The position numbers and the translations under genes are program-made. Below are positions 8,466-13,606 of a stretch of 13,606 nucleotides of DNA, piece after piece. Numbering within the stretch: position 1 is the stretch's first letter; each line of letters opens with the position of its first letter. The notes beneath the pieces are model-generated. The model saw only the letters and a list, made by a program, of their open reading frames with translations, ran no database searches and was not told the origin of the DNA. Source of the DNA: Paracoccaceae bacterium (GTDB lineage: Bacteria; Pseudomonadota; Alphaproteobacteria; Rhodobacterales; Rhodobacteraceae); NCBI GenBank assembly GCA_016764835.1, contig JAESRD010000401.1, positions 1-13,606 of the forward strand, read 5' to 3'.

Positions 8466-8656
8466 TGGTACTCTCCTTCAACTTACCGCCTATTGCGGAA
8501 CAGGCCTGCCTATCTTGTTCGCGGCCCAAATGGGCGGCTTTTGGGTGGGCCTCGCCAAATAGTTAACGATGTGCAGCAAAAGGCAAATGACATTGGCTCA
8601 ACAATCGGCAAGGTTTAGCCTACTGCACAGAACTTTTGCATATTCTTGGGGGATGC

Positions 8657-8983
8657 ATGAAATTTTTTAGCCTTTCGACCTGTGATACTTGCCGCAAAGC
8701 GCTCAAAGCCTTGCGGGCGGCGGGGCATATGCCCGAGGTGATCGATATTCGCAAAGACGGGATAAGCCCTGAAGATCAGGCGCGGATCTTGCGGGCATTT
8801 GGCAAAAAAGCGCTTAACCGGGCGTCGGCGACATGGCGCGGGCTGGATGAGGTCGCGCGCGCTTTGCCCGAGGCCGAGTTGCTGGCCAGCTATCCGACAC
8901 TGATGAAACGTCCGGTAATTTTGGCCAACGGCGTGTGGCACCAAGGCTGGTCAAAGGCTGTTCAGGCGCAACTGCTTGAGTAA
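8657..8983 (+). CDS. ArsC/Spx/YffB-like thioredoxin-fold protein
   Basis: The 108-residue protein has the ArsC-like thioredoxin fold. It shows a CxxC motif at residues 9-12 (STCDTCRKAL), the conserved LNRASATWR segment (53-61, compare LNKRGTTWR in YffB) and the LMKRPVI signature (82-88, Arg85). It is annotated in relatives as arsenate reductase-like, but YffB-type members are glutathione-linked proteins of unclear substrate, and no ars genes are present, so an arsenate role is doubtful. The ATG at 8657 was chosen because it starts directly at the first beta strand (MKFFSLSTCDTC) and follows a GGGGA purine run; the in-frame ATG at 8636 would add seven non-conserved residues. It lies 72 bases before a small membrane protein gene, probably in one operon. 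Confidence 0.88.
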   Translation: MKFFSLSTCDTCRKALKALRAAGHMPEVIDIRKDGISPEDQARILRAFGKKALNRASATWRGLDEVARALPEAELLASYPTLMKRPVILANGVWHQGWSKAVQAQLLE

Positions 8984-9055
8984 GGGCTGCCGGGTACTTA
9001 CTTAACCTATGTAGCAATAGGCGTCGCCAGGTGGCGGCCAGAAAAGGAAGATAGA

Positions 9056-9424
9056 ATGCGCAATGCCGCTTTGACATTGGGGATAATCGCTGGCGTGCTC
9101 GGCATGTTTGTTGGGCTGTTCAGCTTTGTGTGGACAGATATCGTCGCCGCTCACCCCGAAGCAGGCGAAGTTTTTGGCATGTTTGACAACCCGGCGCTTG
9201 TTCGGGTGGTCTCTATCGTTGGGCCGCTGCTGGCTATTGCTGGCGGGGCGATGGCCAAAATGCGCGCGCTTTGGGGGGGGATAGCCCTTTTGGCCTCGGC
9301 GGGCCTTATGCTCATGGCTTTCGGCTTTACCGGGGCGACAATGTTCTCGGTGTCATTCGCCGCTGTGGGCGGGATCTTGGCCTTGGCCGCGGGCAAACCC
9401 GACGAGGCAAAGGCGCATTTCTAG
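9056..9424 (+). CDS. Small four-helix membrane protein of unknown function
   Basis: The 122-residue protein has four predicted transmembrane helices at about 5-26, 48-66, 71-92 and 95-112, a short soluble loop after the first helix (HPEAGEVFGMFDNPALVR) and a short charged C-terminus (KPDEAKAHF). The Gly/Ala-rich first helix (LTLGIIAGVLGMFVGLFSF) recalls DUF4064-type proteins, but I would not assign it. The ATG at 9056 has an AAGGAAG ribosome site at 9044-9050. The stop codon shares the CTAG at 9421-9424 with the stop of the convergent DoxX gene. No function can be given. Confidence 0.75.
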   Translation: MRNAALTLGIIAGVLGMFVGLFSFVWTDIVAAHPEAGEVFGMFDNPALVRVVSIVGPLLAIAGGAMAKMRALWGGIALLASAGLMLMAFGFTGATMFSVSFAAVGGILALAAGKPDEAKAHF

Positions 9425-9972
9425 AAGTTGTCATCGGGCTGTTGGCGGCGAAACAACAGCCGGTCGAGCGACAGCGGGCCGGGGCCTTTGAGCACCAAGA
9501 TCAGCAGGCCAAGCACCCAAAATGCGCGTTGGTCGAGGATCAACGACCCGGAAAACCGGTCAAACCAAGCGCCAATTGTTGTCGCATCAGCGCCGTGGCC
9601 AATAATGTCAGTCAGGCTTTGCATGATGATGAAACCGATCATGCCGAGCGCTGACAGCCGGGTCAGCAGGCCGAGCACGATCAGCGCCGGTAAGATGAAC
9701 TCAGCCGCCGTGCCGCCGACAACAACGGCCCAGTGAAAAATGCCCAGCTGCGACGTGTCATAGCCGCTGGCTTCCATGGCTTTGGGGAAGATTTGTACAT
9801 AGCCGCCCGATGACGGGGTGAAGAGGCCAAACAGCCCGTCGCCGAGCTTGGTTATGCCCGATTTCCAGTAATAGGCGACCAGCACACCGGCAAAGACCAA
9901 ACGCGACAGGGTTGAGAGAACTGGGGAGGAAATCCGCTCTAATGCGGTGGCGATACGGTCAAGCAAAGACAT
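9421..9972 (-). CDS. DoxX-family membrane protein at the end of the bufferin operon
   Basis: The 183-residue inner membrane protein fits the DoxX family: predicted helices at about 19-36, 78-101, 104-122 and 147-162, with the typical segments RLVFAGVLVAYYWKSGITKL, AAEFILPALIVLGLLTRLSALGMIGFIIMQSLTD and RAFWVLGLLILVLKGPG. DoxX proteins are often the last gene of DUF692/DUF2063 operons, as here: it starts 11 bases after the bufC stop, with AAAGG as ribosome site. Its role is not settled. Family relatives are linked to membrane redox reactions or thiosulfate/quinone oxidation, so a role in electron or metal handling for bufferin is an inference. The ends of this gene and the convergent plus-strand gene overlap by four bases. 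Confidence 0.85.
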   Translation of the reverse strand: MSLLDRIATALERISSPVLSTLSRLVFAGVLVAYYWKSGITKLGDGLFGLFTPSSGGYVQIFPKAMEASGYDTSQLGIFHWAVVVGGTAAEFILPALIVLGLLTRLSALGMIGFIIMQSLTDIIGHGADATTIGAWFDRFSGSLILDQRAFWVLGLLILVLKGPGPLSLDRLLFRRQQPDDNF

Positions 9973-9983
9973 GTTTGAGCCTT

Positions 9984-10724
9984 TCAGTCGGTCAGCGCGA
10001 CAATGGCGCTTTGTGAAAACAGGATGGGTAGCAACGTGTTGAGAGCGGTGCCGTCGCCCGCGCGGACAGCGGCTTTGCCTAACGGCATGCCCTCCATCAA
10101 CAGCGTCAGCAGTTTAGCCGGGCCGGGGGCGAGGCTGGTCACGTCGGGGTCGTATTCGACACGGGTGATGAGTGCGGTCTCGGCATTGGTGTGCTGCGGT
10201 GGCGGGGTGGCCTTTTGGTTGGCCGCCCAGATAGAGCCGATCGGGTAGGGTGAGGTGACGACCGAAACCGCCGGGGCAAAGTGAAAAACCGTGCGCTCTA
10301 GCTGGTCAGGGGCCATGCTGGCAAGGGCATCTGGGGCGATGGGGGCGGCGTCTTGGGCGTGGTAGCTGCGGCGCAGAGCCAGCTCAAGCCGGGCAATGTC
10401 TGGCAAGTAGGGCAAATGCGCCACCGGCGGGAAGCTGGCCAAAAAGTCGGGCATTTGCGCGCCGTAAAACATCATGATCGGTGATGAGGGCGGGTGTTGG
10501 CGCAGGTAAAGCCCGGCCATGGCGCGAAAGAATTTATCGCCGAGCAGTTTTTGGATGGTCGGGAAGGCGGCCTCTAGTGCATCGCTGAGGCCGACGGCGA
10601 CATTGTTGCGGTAGACATCAAACCGTTTGACCGCGGCGCGGCCATCGGCGTCGCATAGGCCGGTAGGCGCAGGCAAGTTTGCGTCAAGAATGGCGGCTTT
10701 AAACTGGGCTTGTGAGACACTCAT
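9984..10724 (-). CDS. bufC: DUF2063 protein BufC, partner of the MNIO enzyme
   Basis: The 246-residue protein carries the DUF2063 putative DNA-binding-like N-terminal domain (about 1-105), recognisable by RFDVYRNNVAVGLSDALEAAFP, LLGDKFFRAMAGLYLRQHPPSSP and LPYLPDIARLELALRRSYHAQDA. The C-terminal half (about 140-246) is the usual second domain, with LLTLLMEGMPLGKAA near the end. In bufferin and related MNIO systems this partner binds the precursor peptide and presents it to the DUF692 enzyme. There is no signal peptide, so it acts in the cytoplasm. Its ATG overlaps the bufB stop (ATGA at 10721-10724), a sign of translational coupling and matched amounts of the two proteins. Confidence 0.9.
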   Translation of the reverse strand: MSVSQAQFKAAILDANLPAPTGLCDADGRAAVKRFDVYRNNVAVGLSDALEAAFPTIQKLLGDKFFRAMAGLYLRQHPPSSPIMMFYGAQMPDFLASFPPVAHLPYLPDIARLELALRRSYHAQDAAPIAPDALASMAPDQLERTVFHFAPAVSVVTSPYPIGSIWAANQKATPPPQHTNAETALITRVEYDPDVTSLAPGPAKLLTLLMEGMPLGKAAVRAGDGTALNTLLPILFSQSAIVALTD

Positions 10725-11581
10725 GTGTGAACCAGATCGAGCGCTGCTGCGGCGCGGACGGTCTCGTCGCGCAAAACCGGCCAGTCGGGCACGTCATTGT
10801 CCCACTCTATCAGCAGCGGTTTTGGCCCGCAGCGGGCAAGCGTATAGTCGAGCAGCGCCCAAACCGGGTCTACGACCGCGCGGCCATGGCTGTCTATCAG
10901 CAGCGGCTGGCCGTGCTCGTCTTGGTCTTCATCATGGCCGCCAAGGTGGATTTCGCCGACCTTATCGAGCGGGAAGGCGTCGATATAGGCACGTGGATTG
11001 CTATGAAGGTTGGTGGCCGAGACAAACACATTGTTTACATCGAGCAACAGGCCGCAGCCGGTGCGCTGGGCGACTTGAGCCAGAAAATCGGGCTCCTCAA
11101 GCGTTGATTCGGCGAAGGCGAGGTAAGATGATGGGTTTTCGAGCAGCATCTGCCGGCCGAGCACGTCTTGAACCTGGTCAACATGGTCGCATATCCGGGT
11201 CAAAGTGGCGGCGGTATAGGGCAGCGGCAGCAGGTCATTATAATAATGGCTGTCATGGGTCGACCATGCCAGATGCTCGGAGAAACTGGCCGGGTTGAGC
11301 CAGCCAACCAGCTCTTTGAGCCGGGCGAGATGCTCTTTGTCAAGCGGGGCTTCGCTGCCAATGGACAGGCCAACACCGTGCACTGAAAATGGGAACTTTT
11401 CGGCCAATGCGCGCAGCTGCGCCAAGGGGCGGCCACCGAGCCCCATATAATTTTCTGCGTGAATTTCGAGCCAGCCGACAGGGCCGGGCTCAGACTGAAT
11501 GCCGGTATAATGCTGGGCTTTATAGCCGACGCCGGGCAGGTTTGGCAGCGATGTGTGTGGCAATGAGTGAGCATCGAACAT
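10721..11581 (-). CDS. bufB: DUF692 multinuclear non-heme iron oxidase BufB
   Basis: The 286-residue enzyme is a TIM-barrel DUF692/MNIO protein, a multi-iron oxidase that modifies cysteines of RiPP precursors. Candidate metal ligands sit in conserved segments: WLEIHAENY (Glu39, Glu43), FSVHGVGLSIGS (His68), SEHLAW (His103), LENPSSY (Glu148), LLLDVNNVFVSATN (Asp181, Asn184), EIHLGGH (His212, His216), DSH (Asp230, His232) and IEWDND (Glu259, Asp261). No key segment is missing. The ATG at 11581 was chosen over the open frame to 11641, because MFDAHSLPHTSLPNLPGVGYK matches the usual N-terminus and AAAGG lies upstream. The substrate should be the BufA precursor encoded 202 bases upstream. Gene order A-B-C-DoxX is the standard bufferin order. 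Confidence 0.93.
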   Translation of the reverse strand: MFDAHSLPHTSLPNLPGVGYKAQHYTGIQSEPGPVGWLEIHAENYMGLGGRPLAQLRALAEKFPFSVHGVGLSIGSEAPLDKEHLARLKELVGWLNPASFSEHLAWSTHDSHYYNDLLPLPYTAATLTRICDHVDQVQDVLGRQMLLENPSSYLAFAESTLEEPDFLAQVAQRTGCGLLLDVNNVFVSATNLHSNPRAYIDAFPLDKVGEIHLGGHDEDQDEHGQPLLIDSHGRAVVDPVWALLDYTLARCGPKPLLIEWDNDVPDWPVLRDETVRAAAALDLVHT

Positions 11582-11711
11582 GGGCAATGTGCCTTTGCTA
11601 AAAAGGGCCGTGATTTGGGCCGCTGATAACGCGCAACGCACCTACAAAGAGCGCAAGATGTTGCCTAAATACGCACATAATACCGGGTCGCGCCCAGAAT
11701 TGCACCATATT

Positions 11712-11738
11712 CTCCGGCCACGCCAAGCGCGCCCGGAG
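11712..11738 (-). repeat. Hairpin in the bufA-bufB gap
   Basis: CTCCGG (11712-11717) and CCGGAG (11733-11738) can pair across a 15-base GC-rich loop. On the minus strand it lies 45 bases after the bufA stop and is followed by AATATGG rather than a T-run. It may be a partial terminator or an mRNA-protecting structure that lets bufA be made in excess of bufBC. The rest of the 202-base gap (11582-11783) shows no gene that I can support. Confidence 0.4.
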
Positions 11739-11783
11739 GGGGCAGGCCCGCTAGGAGCCTACCCGATATTTGATAGCCGTGGT

Positions 11784-12086
11784 TTATGCAGGAACGTCGC
11801 GCTCAAGTGCTTCGAGCGAGCCCATGCGGCCCATACCGTCGGCGGCATCCATGACGGCCATGGTTTCGCATGTGCCTTCTGGAACCAAGGACCAAGCATT
11901 GCCTTGGTAATCGATGGTGGATGTACCGGCGCAAGATGTGCCAGGACCGGCTGCGCAGTCATTTTCGCCTGCAAGCGAAACGCCGAAGCATTTTACATCG
12001 CCAGCGGCAGATGCAGTTGTAGCAAAACCAGCGACAGCAGTCGCAACGGCGGAGGCAAGAACGAGTGACTTGGAAGTATAGGACAT
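11784..12086 (-). CDS. bufA: BufA1-type bufferin precursor (DUF2282)
   Basis: The 100-residue precursor has a Sec signal peptide (cleavage after TTASA, about residue 27) and a core with the four conserved cysteines of DUF2282 bufferins: [13 protein letters not shown] (Cys33, Cys44), GTSCAGTS (Cys52) and PEGTCE (Cys73), plus the [11 protein letters not shown] segment (59-69). In Caulobacter, such peptides are modified at two cysteines to thiooxazole by the MNIO enzyme, the other two form a disulfide, and the exported product binds copper and protects the cell. Unusual is the tail of about 27 residues after Cys73, which carries four Met (76, 79, 85, 88) and ends ALERDVPA. The ATG at 12086 has an AGAGG site 7 bases before it; the in-frame TTG at 12104 contains that site in its reading frame and is rejected. 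Confidence 0.92.
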   Translation of the reverse strand: MSYTSKSLVLASAVATAVAGFATTASAAGDVKCFGVSLAGENDCAAGPGTSCAGTSTIDYQGNAWSLVPEGTCETMAVMDAADGMGRMGSLEALERDVPA

Positions 12087-12093
12087 GAAGCTT

Positions 12094-12098
12094 CCTCT
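12094..12098 (-). promoter_or_regulatory. bufA ribosome binding site
   Basis: On the minus strand this reads AGAGG, 7 bases before the ATG at 12086. It decides between that start and the upstream TTG at 12104. Confidence 0.6.
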
Positions 12099-12113
12099 AA
12101 GCAAATTTCAGTA

Positions 12114-12135
12114 TGTCACCTGTTATCGGGTGACA
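12114..12135. promoter_or_regulatory. 7-8-7 inverted repeat upstream of bufA, candidate operator
   Basis: TGTCACC (12114-12120) and GGTGACA (12129-12135) are perfect inverted repeats around an 8-base spacer, 27-49 bases upstream of the bufA start. Seven-base half-sites with this spacing fit a dimeric regulator. On the minus strand it lies just downstream of a possible -10, where a repressor would block initiation; alternatively the TTGTCA inside it may itself be a -35 with TACTGA 17 bases on. It could also fold as a leader hairpin. Which regulator binds is unknown. Confidence 0.45.
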
Positions 12136-12163
12136 ATTAGAGATTAGCGGCAGGGCGGTTCAA
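12134..12163 (-). promoter_or_regulatory. Candidate bufA promoter
   Basis: On the minus strand TTGAAC (12158-12163) and TAATTG (12134-12139) are spaced by 18 bases and would start transcription within the inverted repeat. Bufferin operons elsewhere are under an ECF sigma factor, whose motif would differ, so this housekeeping-type assignment is tentative. Confidence 0.3.
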
Positions 12164-12225
12164 AAGGCTATTCACAGCGGCGTGTCTCTCGATCGCGTGA
12201 CCTACAGTGAGTGAGAAACCGCCTG
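12151..12225. repeat. Imperfect long-range inverted repeat between thrS and bufA
   Basis: CAGGGCGGTT (12151-12160) and AACCGCCTG (12217-12225) pair with one bulged base, and inner TCTC/GAGA segments could extend the fold. It lies between the thrS terminator and the bufA promoter candidate. It may be chance, an RNA fold or a remnant of a regulatory region. Confidence 0.25.
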
Positions 12226-12251
12226 TTGATGGGCGCAATCTCGCTAAGCCA

Positions 12252-12289
12252 CTGAAAAATATAAGAAGGCGCGGGAGCGCCGCGCCTTC
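12252..12289 (-). terminator. Intrinsic terminator of thrS
   Basis: On the minus strand GAAGGCGCGG and CCGCGCCTTC form a perfect 10-bp GC-rich stem (12265-12274 with 12280-12289) around a five-base loop, followed at once by TTATATTTTTC. It lies 25 bases after the thrS stop. This is the best terminator in the window and separates thrS from the bufferin operon. Confidence 0.92.
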
Positions 12290-12314
12290 AGTGAAACAAG
12301 TTTTGGCCAGTTTG

Positions 12315-13606
12315 TTACATTTGGTCGGGTGGGCTGGCCTCAATCGCTAGTGCTTCGAGTGCGTCAACACGAGATGTTACAGTTGAGCGGTTGCTGCCAA
12401 GCCGCCGAATGGAAACTGTGCCCTCTTCAACTTCGCGCTGACCAATGGCCATGATCACCGGCACCTTGCCCATCGAATGCTCGCGCACCTTATAATTGAT
12501 CTTCTCATTGCGAATGTCGGCCTCGGCCCGGATGCCAGCCGCCTTTAGCATAGCCACGGTTTCATGCACATAATCATCGGCATCAGAGACGATAGAGGCG
12601 ACGACGACCTGACGCGGCGCTAGCCAAAGCGGGAAGCGGCCGGCGTAGTTCTCTATCAACATGCCGATAAAGCGCTCAAACGAGCCAAGGCAAGCGCGGT
12701 GCAACATAAAGGGCCGGTGGCGGGCGCCGTCCTCGCCGATATAGCTGGCATCCAGCCGTTCGGGCAGGTTGGGGTCAACCTGGAAGGTACCGCATTGCCA
12801 TTCGCGGCCAATCGCATCGGTGAGCACGAAGTCAAGCTTGGGGCCGTAGAATGCGCCTTCGCCCGCATCGAGCGTATAGGGGTGGCCGGTGGCTTTGATC
12901 GCGTTCTCAAGCGCTGCCTCGACATGGTCCCAGCTTTCTTCAGTGCCGACGCGCTTCTCTGGCCTTGTGGCAAAGCGGATCTCGAACTTGTCAAAGCCGA
13001 GGTCACTATAAACACTGGCCAGATAGGCGATGAAATCAGCGCATTCGCTCTCGATCTGCTCTTCGGTGCAGAAGATATGGCCATCATCTTGGGTAAAGCC
13101 GCGCACACGCATGATACCGTGCAACGCGCCCGATGGTTCATAGCGGTTACATGAGCCAAACTCGGCCATGCGTAGCGGCAGGTCGCGGTAGCTCTTTAGC
13201 CCTTGGTTAAACACCTGCACGTGGCAGGGGCAGTTCATTGGCTTGAGCGCATTGATCGATTTTTCGCGGGCATGTTCTTCGTCAACTTCGACGATAAACA
13301 TATGATCTTGGTATTTGTCCCAGTGGCCAGAGGCGACCCAGAGCTTGCGGTCAACCACCTGCGGGGTGTTGACCTCGACATAGCCAGCGGCGCGCTGTTT
13401 GCGGCGCATATAATCTTGCAAGACAGTATATATGGTCCAGCCATTGGGGCGCCAGAACACTTGGCCGGGGGCCTCTTCTTGCATGTGGAACAGGTTCATC
13501 TCGCGGCCCAGCTTGCGGTGGTCGCGTTTGGCGGCCTCTTCCAGCATATGCAGATGGGCTTTGAGCTGGTCTTTGTTCTGAAACGCAACACCGTAGATGC
13601 GCTGCA
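12315..13606 (-). CDS. thrS: Threonyl-tRNA synthetase, C-terminal two thirds (5' end outside window)
   Basis: The frame stays open to the window edge; the visible 429 or so residues cover the class II catalytic core and the anticodon-binding domain of an enzyme usually about 640 residues long. It attaches threonine to tRNA-Thr. The zinc and catalytic signatures are intact: [13 protein letters not shown] (Cys ligand), DDGHIF (His ligand) and [20 protein letters not shown] (His ligand, motif 3). The domain entrance [18 protein letters not shown] and the line [13 protein letters not shown] match the family. The anticodon-binding domain starts near [12 protein letters not shown] and ends with the [10 protein letters not shown] stretch. 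The TGS and editing domains lie outside the window. The first ATG inside the window (13547) is not the start. A strong terminator follows the stop. Confidence 0.97.
   Translation of the reverse strand, partial: QRIYGVAFQNKDQLKAHLHMLEEAAKRDHRKLGREMNLFHMQEEAPGQVFWRPNGWTIYTVLQDYMRRKQRAAGYVEVNTPQVVDRKLWVASGHWDKYQDHMFIVEVDEEHAREKSINALKPMNCPCHVQVFNQGLKSYRDLPLRMAEFGSCNRYEPSGALHGIMRVRGFTQDDGHIFCTEEQIESECADFIAYLASVYSDLGFDKFEIRFATRPEKRVGTEESWDHVEAALENAIKATGHPYTLDAGEGAFYGPKLDFVLTDAIGREWQCGTFQVDPNLPERLDASYIGEDGARHRPFMLHRACLGSFERFIGMLIENYAGRFPLWLAPRQVVVASIVSDADDYVHETVAMLKAAGIRAEADIRNEKINYKVREHSMGKVPVIMAIGQREVEEGTVSIRRLGSNRSTVTSRVDALEALAIEASPPDQM

Noticed and set aside
8653..8659. ATGCATG as alternative or overlapping start for the ArsC-like gene
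   Set aside because: The ATG at 8653 is out of frame; only the one at 8657 leads into the thioredoxin-fold protein.
8657..8983. Functional arsenate reductase of an ars operon
   Set aside because: No arsR, arsB or acr3 is nearby and the sequence is closer to the YffB/Spx-like group, so only the fold is claimed.
10627..11298. Plus-strand open frame of 223 residues opposite bufB/bufC
   Set aside because: Arg-rich, low-complexity shadow of two well recognised genes.
11580..12068. Plus-strand open frame of 162 residues opposite bufA and the bufA-bufB gap
   Set aside because: It is antisense to bufA, which has a clear signal peptide and conserved cysteines; no domain is visible in this frame.

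Overview
This window reads as a chromosomal segment of an alphaproteobacterium, most probably of the order Rhodobacterales. The pointers are the aspartate aminotransferase, ThyX, LdtR-like MarR regulator and SdhE sequences, which all look like Rhodobacterales versions, together with dense GC-moderate coding and short intergenic gaps. No tRNA, rRNA, insertion sequence, phage gene or CRISPR array was seen, and no gap exceeds about 230 bases. Both edges cut a gene: a MATE efflux pump on the left and threonyl-tRNA synthetase on the right.

Layout, left to right. (1) 1-489: 3' end of a MATE transporter, convergent with an unrecognised 133-residue protein that sits 7 bases behind the aspartate aminotransferase gene aspB (minus strand). 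(2) 2289-3228 on plus: sdhE (flavinylation factor for succinate dehydrogenase), then an LdtR/MarR-type regulator. (3) 3259-4421 on minus: glyoxalase I, overlapping a DUF1194 secreted VWA-type protein. (4) 4530-7087 on minus: a two-gene unit made of a lipoprotein with an aspartate-rich linker and, two bases later, a TPR plus outer-membrane beta-barrel protein. This looks like a Slam (type XI secretion) exporter and its dedicated surface lipoprotein. (5) 7285-9424: thyX on plus, a cold-shock gene on minus, an ArsC/YffB-like thioredoxin-fold gene and a small four-helix membrane protein on plus. (6) 9421-12086 on minus: a bufferin-type operon in the order bufA (DUF2282 precursor), bufB (DUF692/MNIO enzyme), bufC (DUF2063 partner), doxX. 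(7) 12315-13606 on minus: thrS, closed by a strong intrinsic terminator.

How the genes work together. The bufferin operon is expected to make a periplasmic, cysteine-modified peptide that binds copper: BufA is the signal-peptide-bearing precursor, BufB the iron oxidase that modifies its cysteines, BufC the substrate-presenting partner and DoxX a membrane accessory. The lipoprotein/Slam pair is expected to place a lipoprotein on the outer face of the outer membrane; its ligand or partner cannot be read from the sequence. The remaining genes are housekeeping or stress functions (amino acid and thymidylate metabolism, methylglyoxal removal, cold shock, tRNA charging).

The two points of greatest interest are the Slam-like exporter with its Asp-rich TbpB-like lipoprotein, and the bufferin operon with a 7-8-7 inverted repeat just upstream of bufA, a methionine-rich BufA tail and a 202-base hairpin-bearing gap between bufA and bufB.
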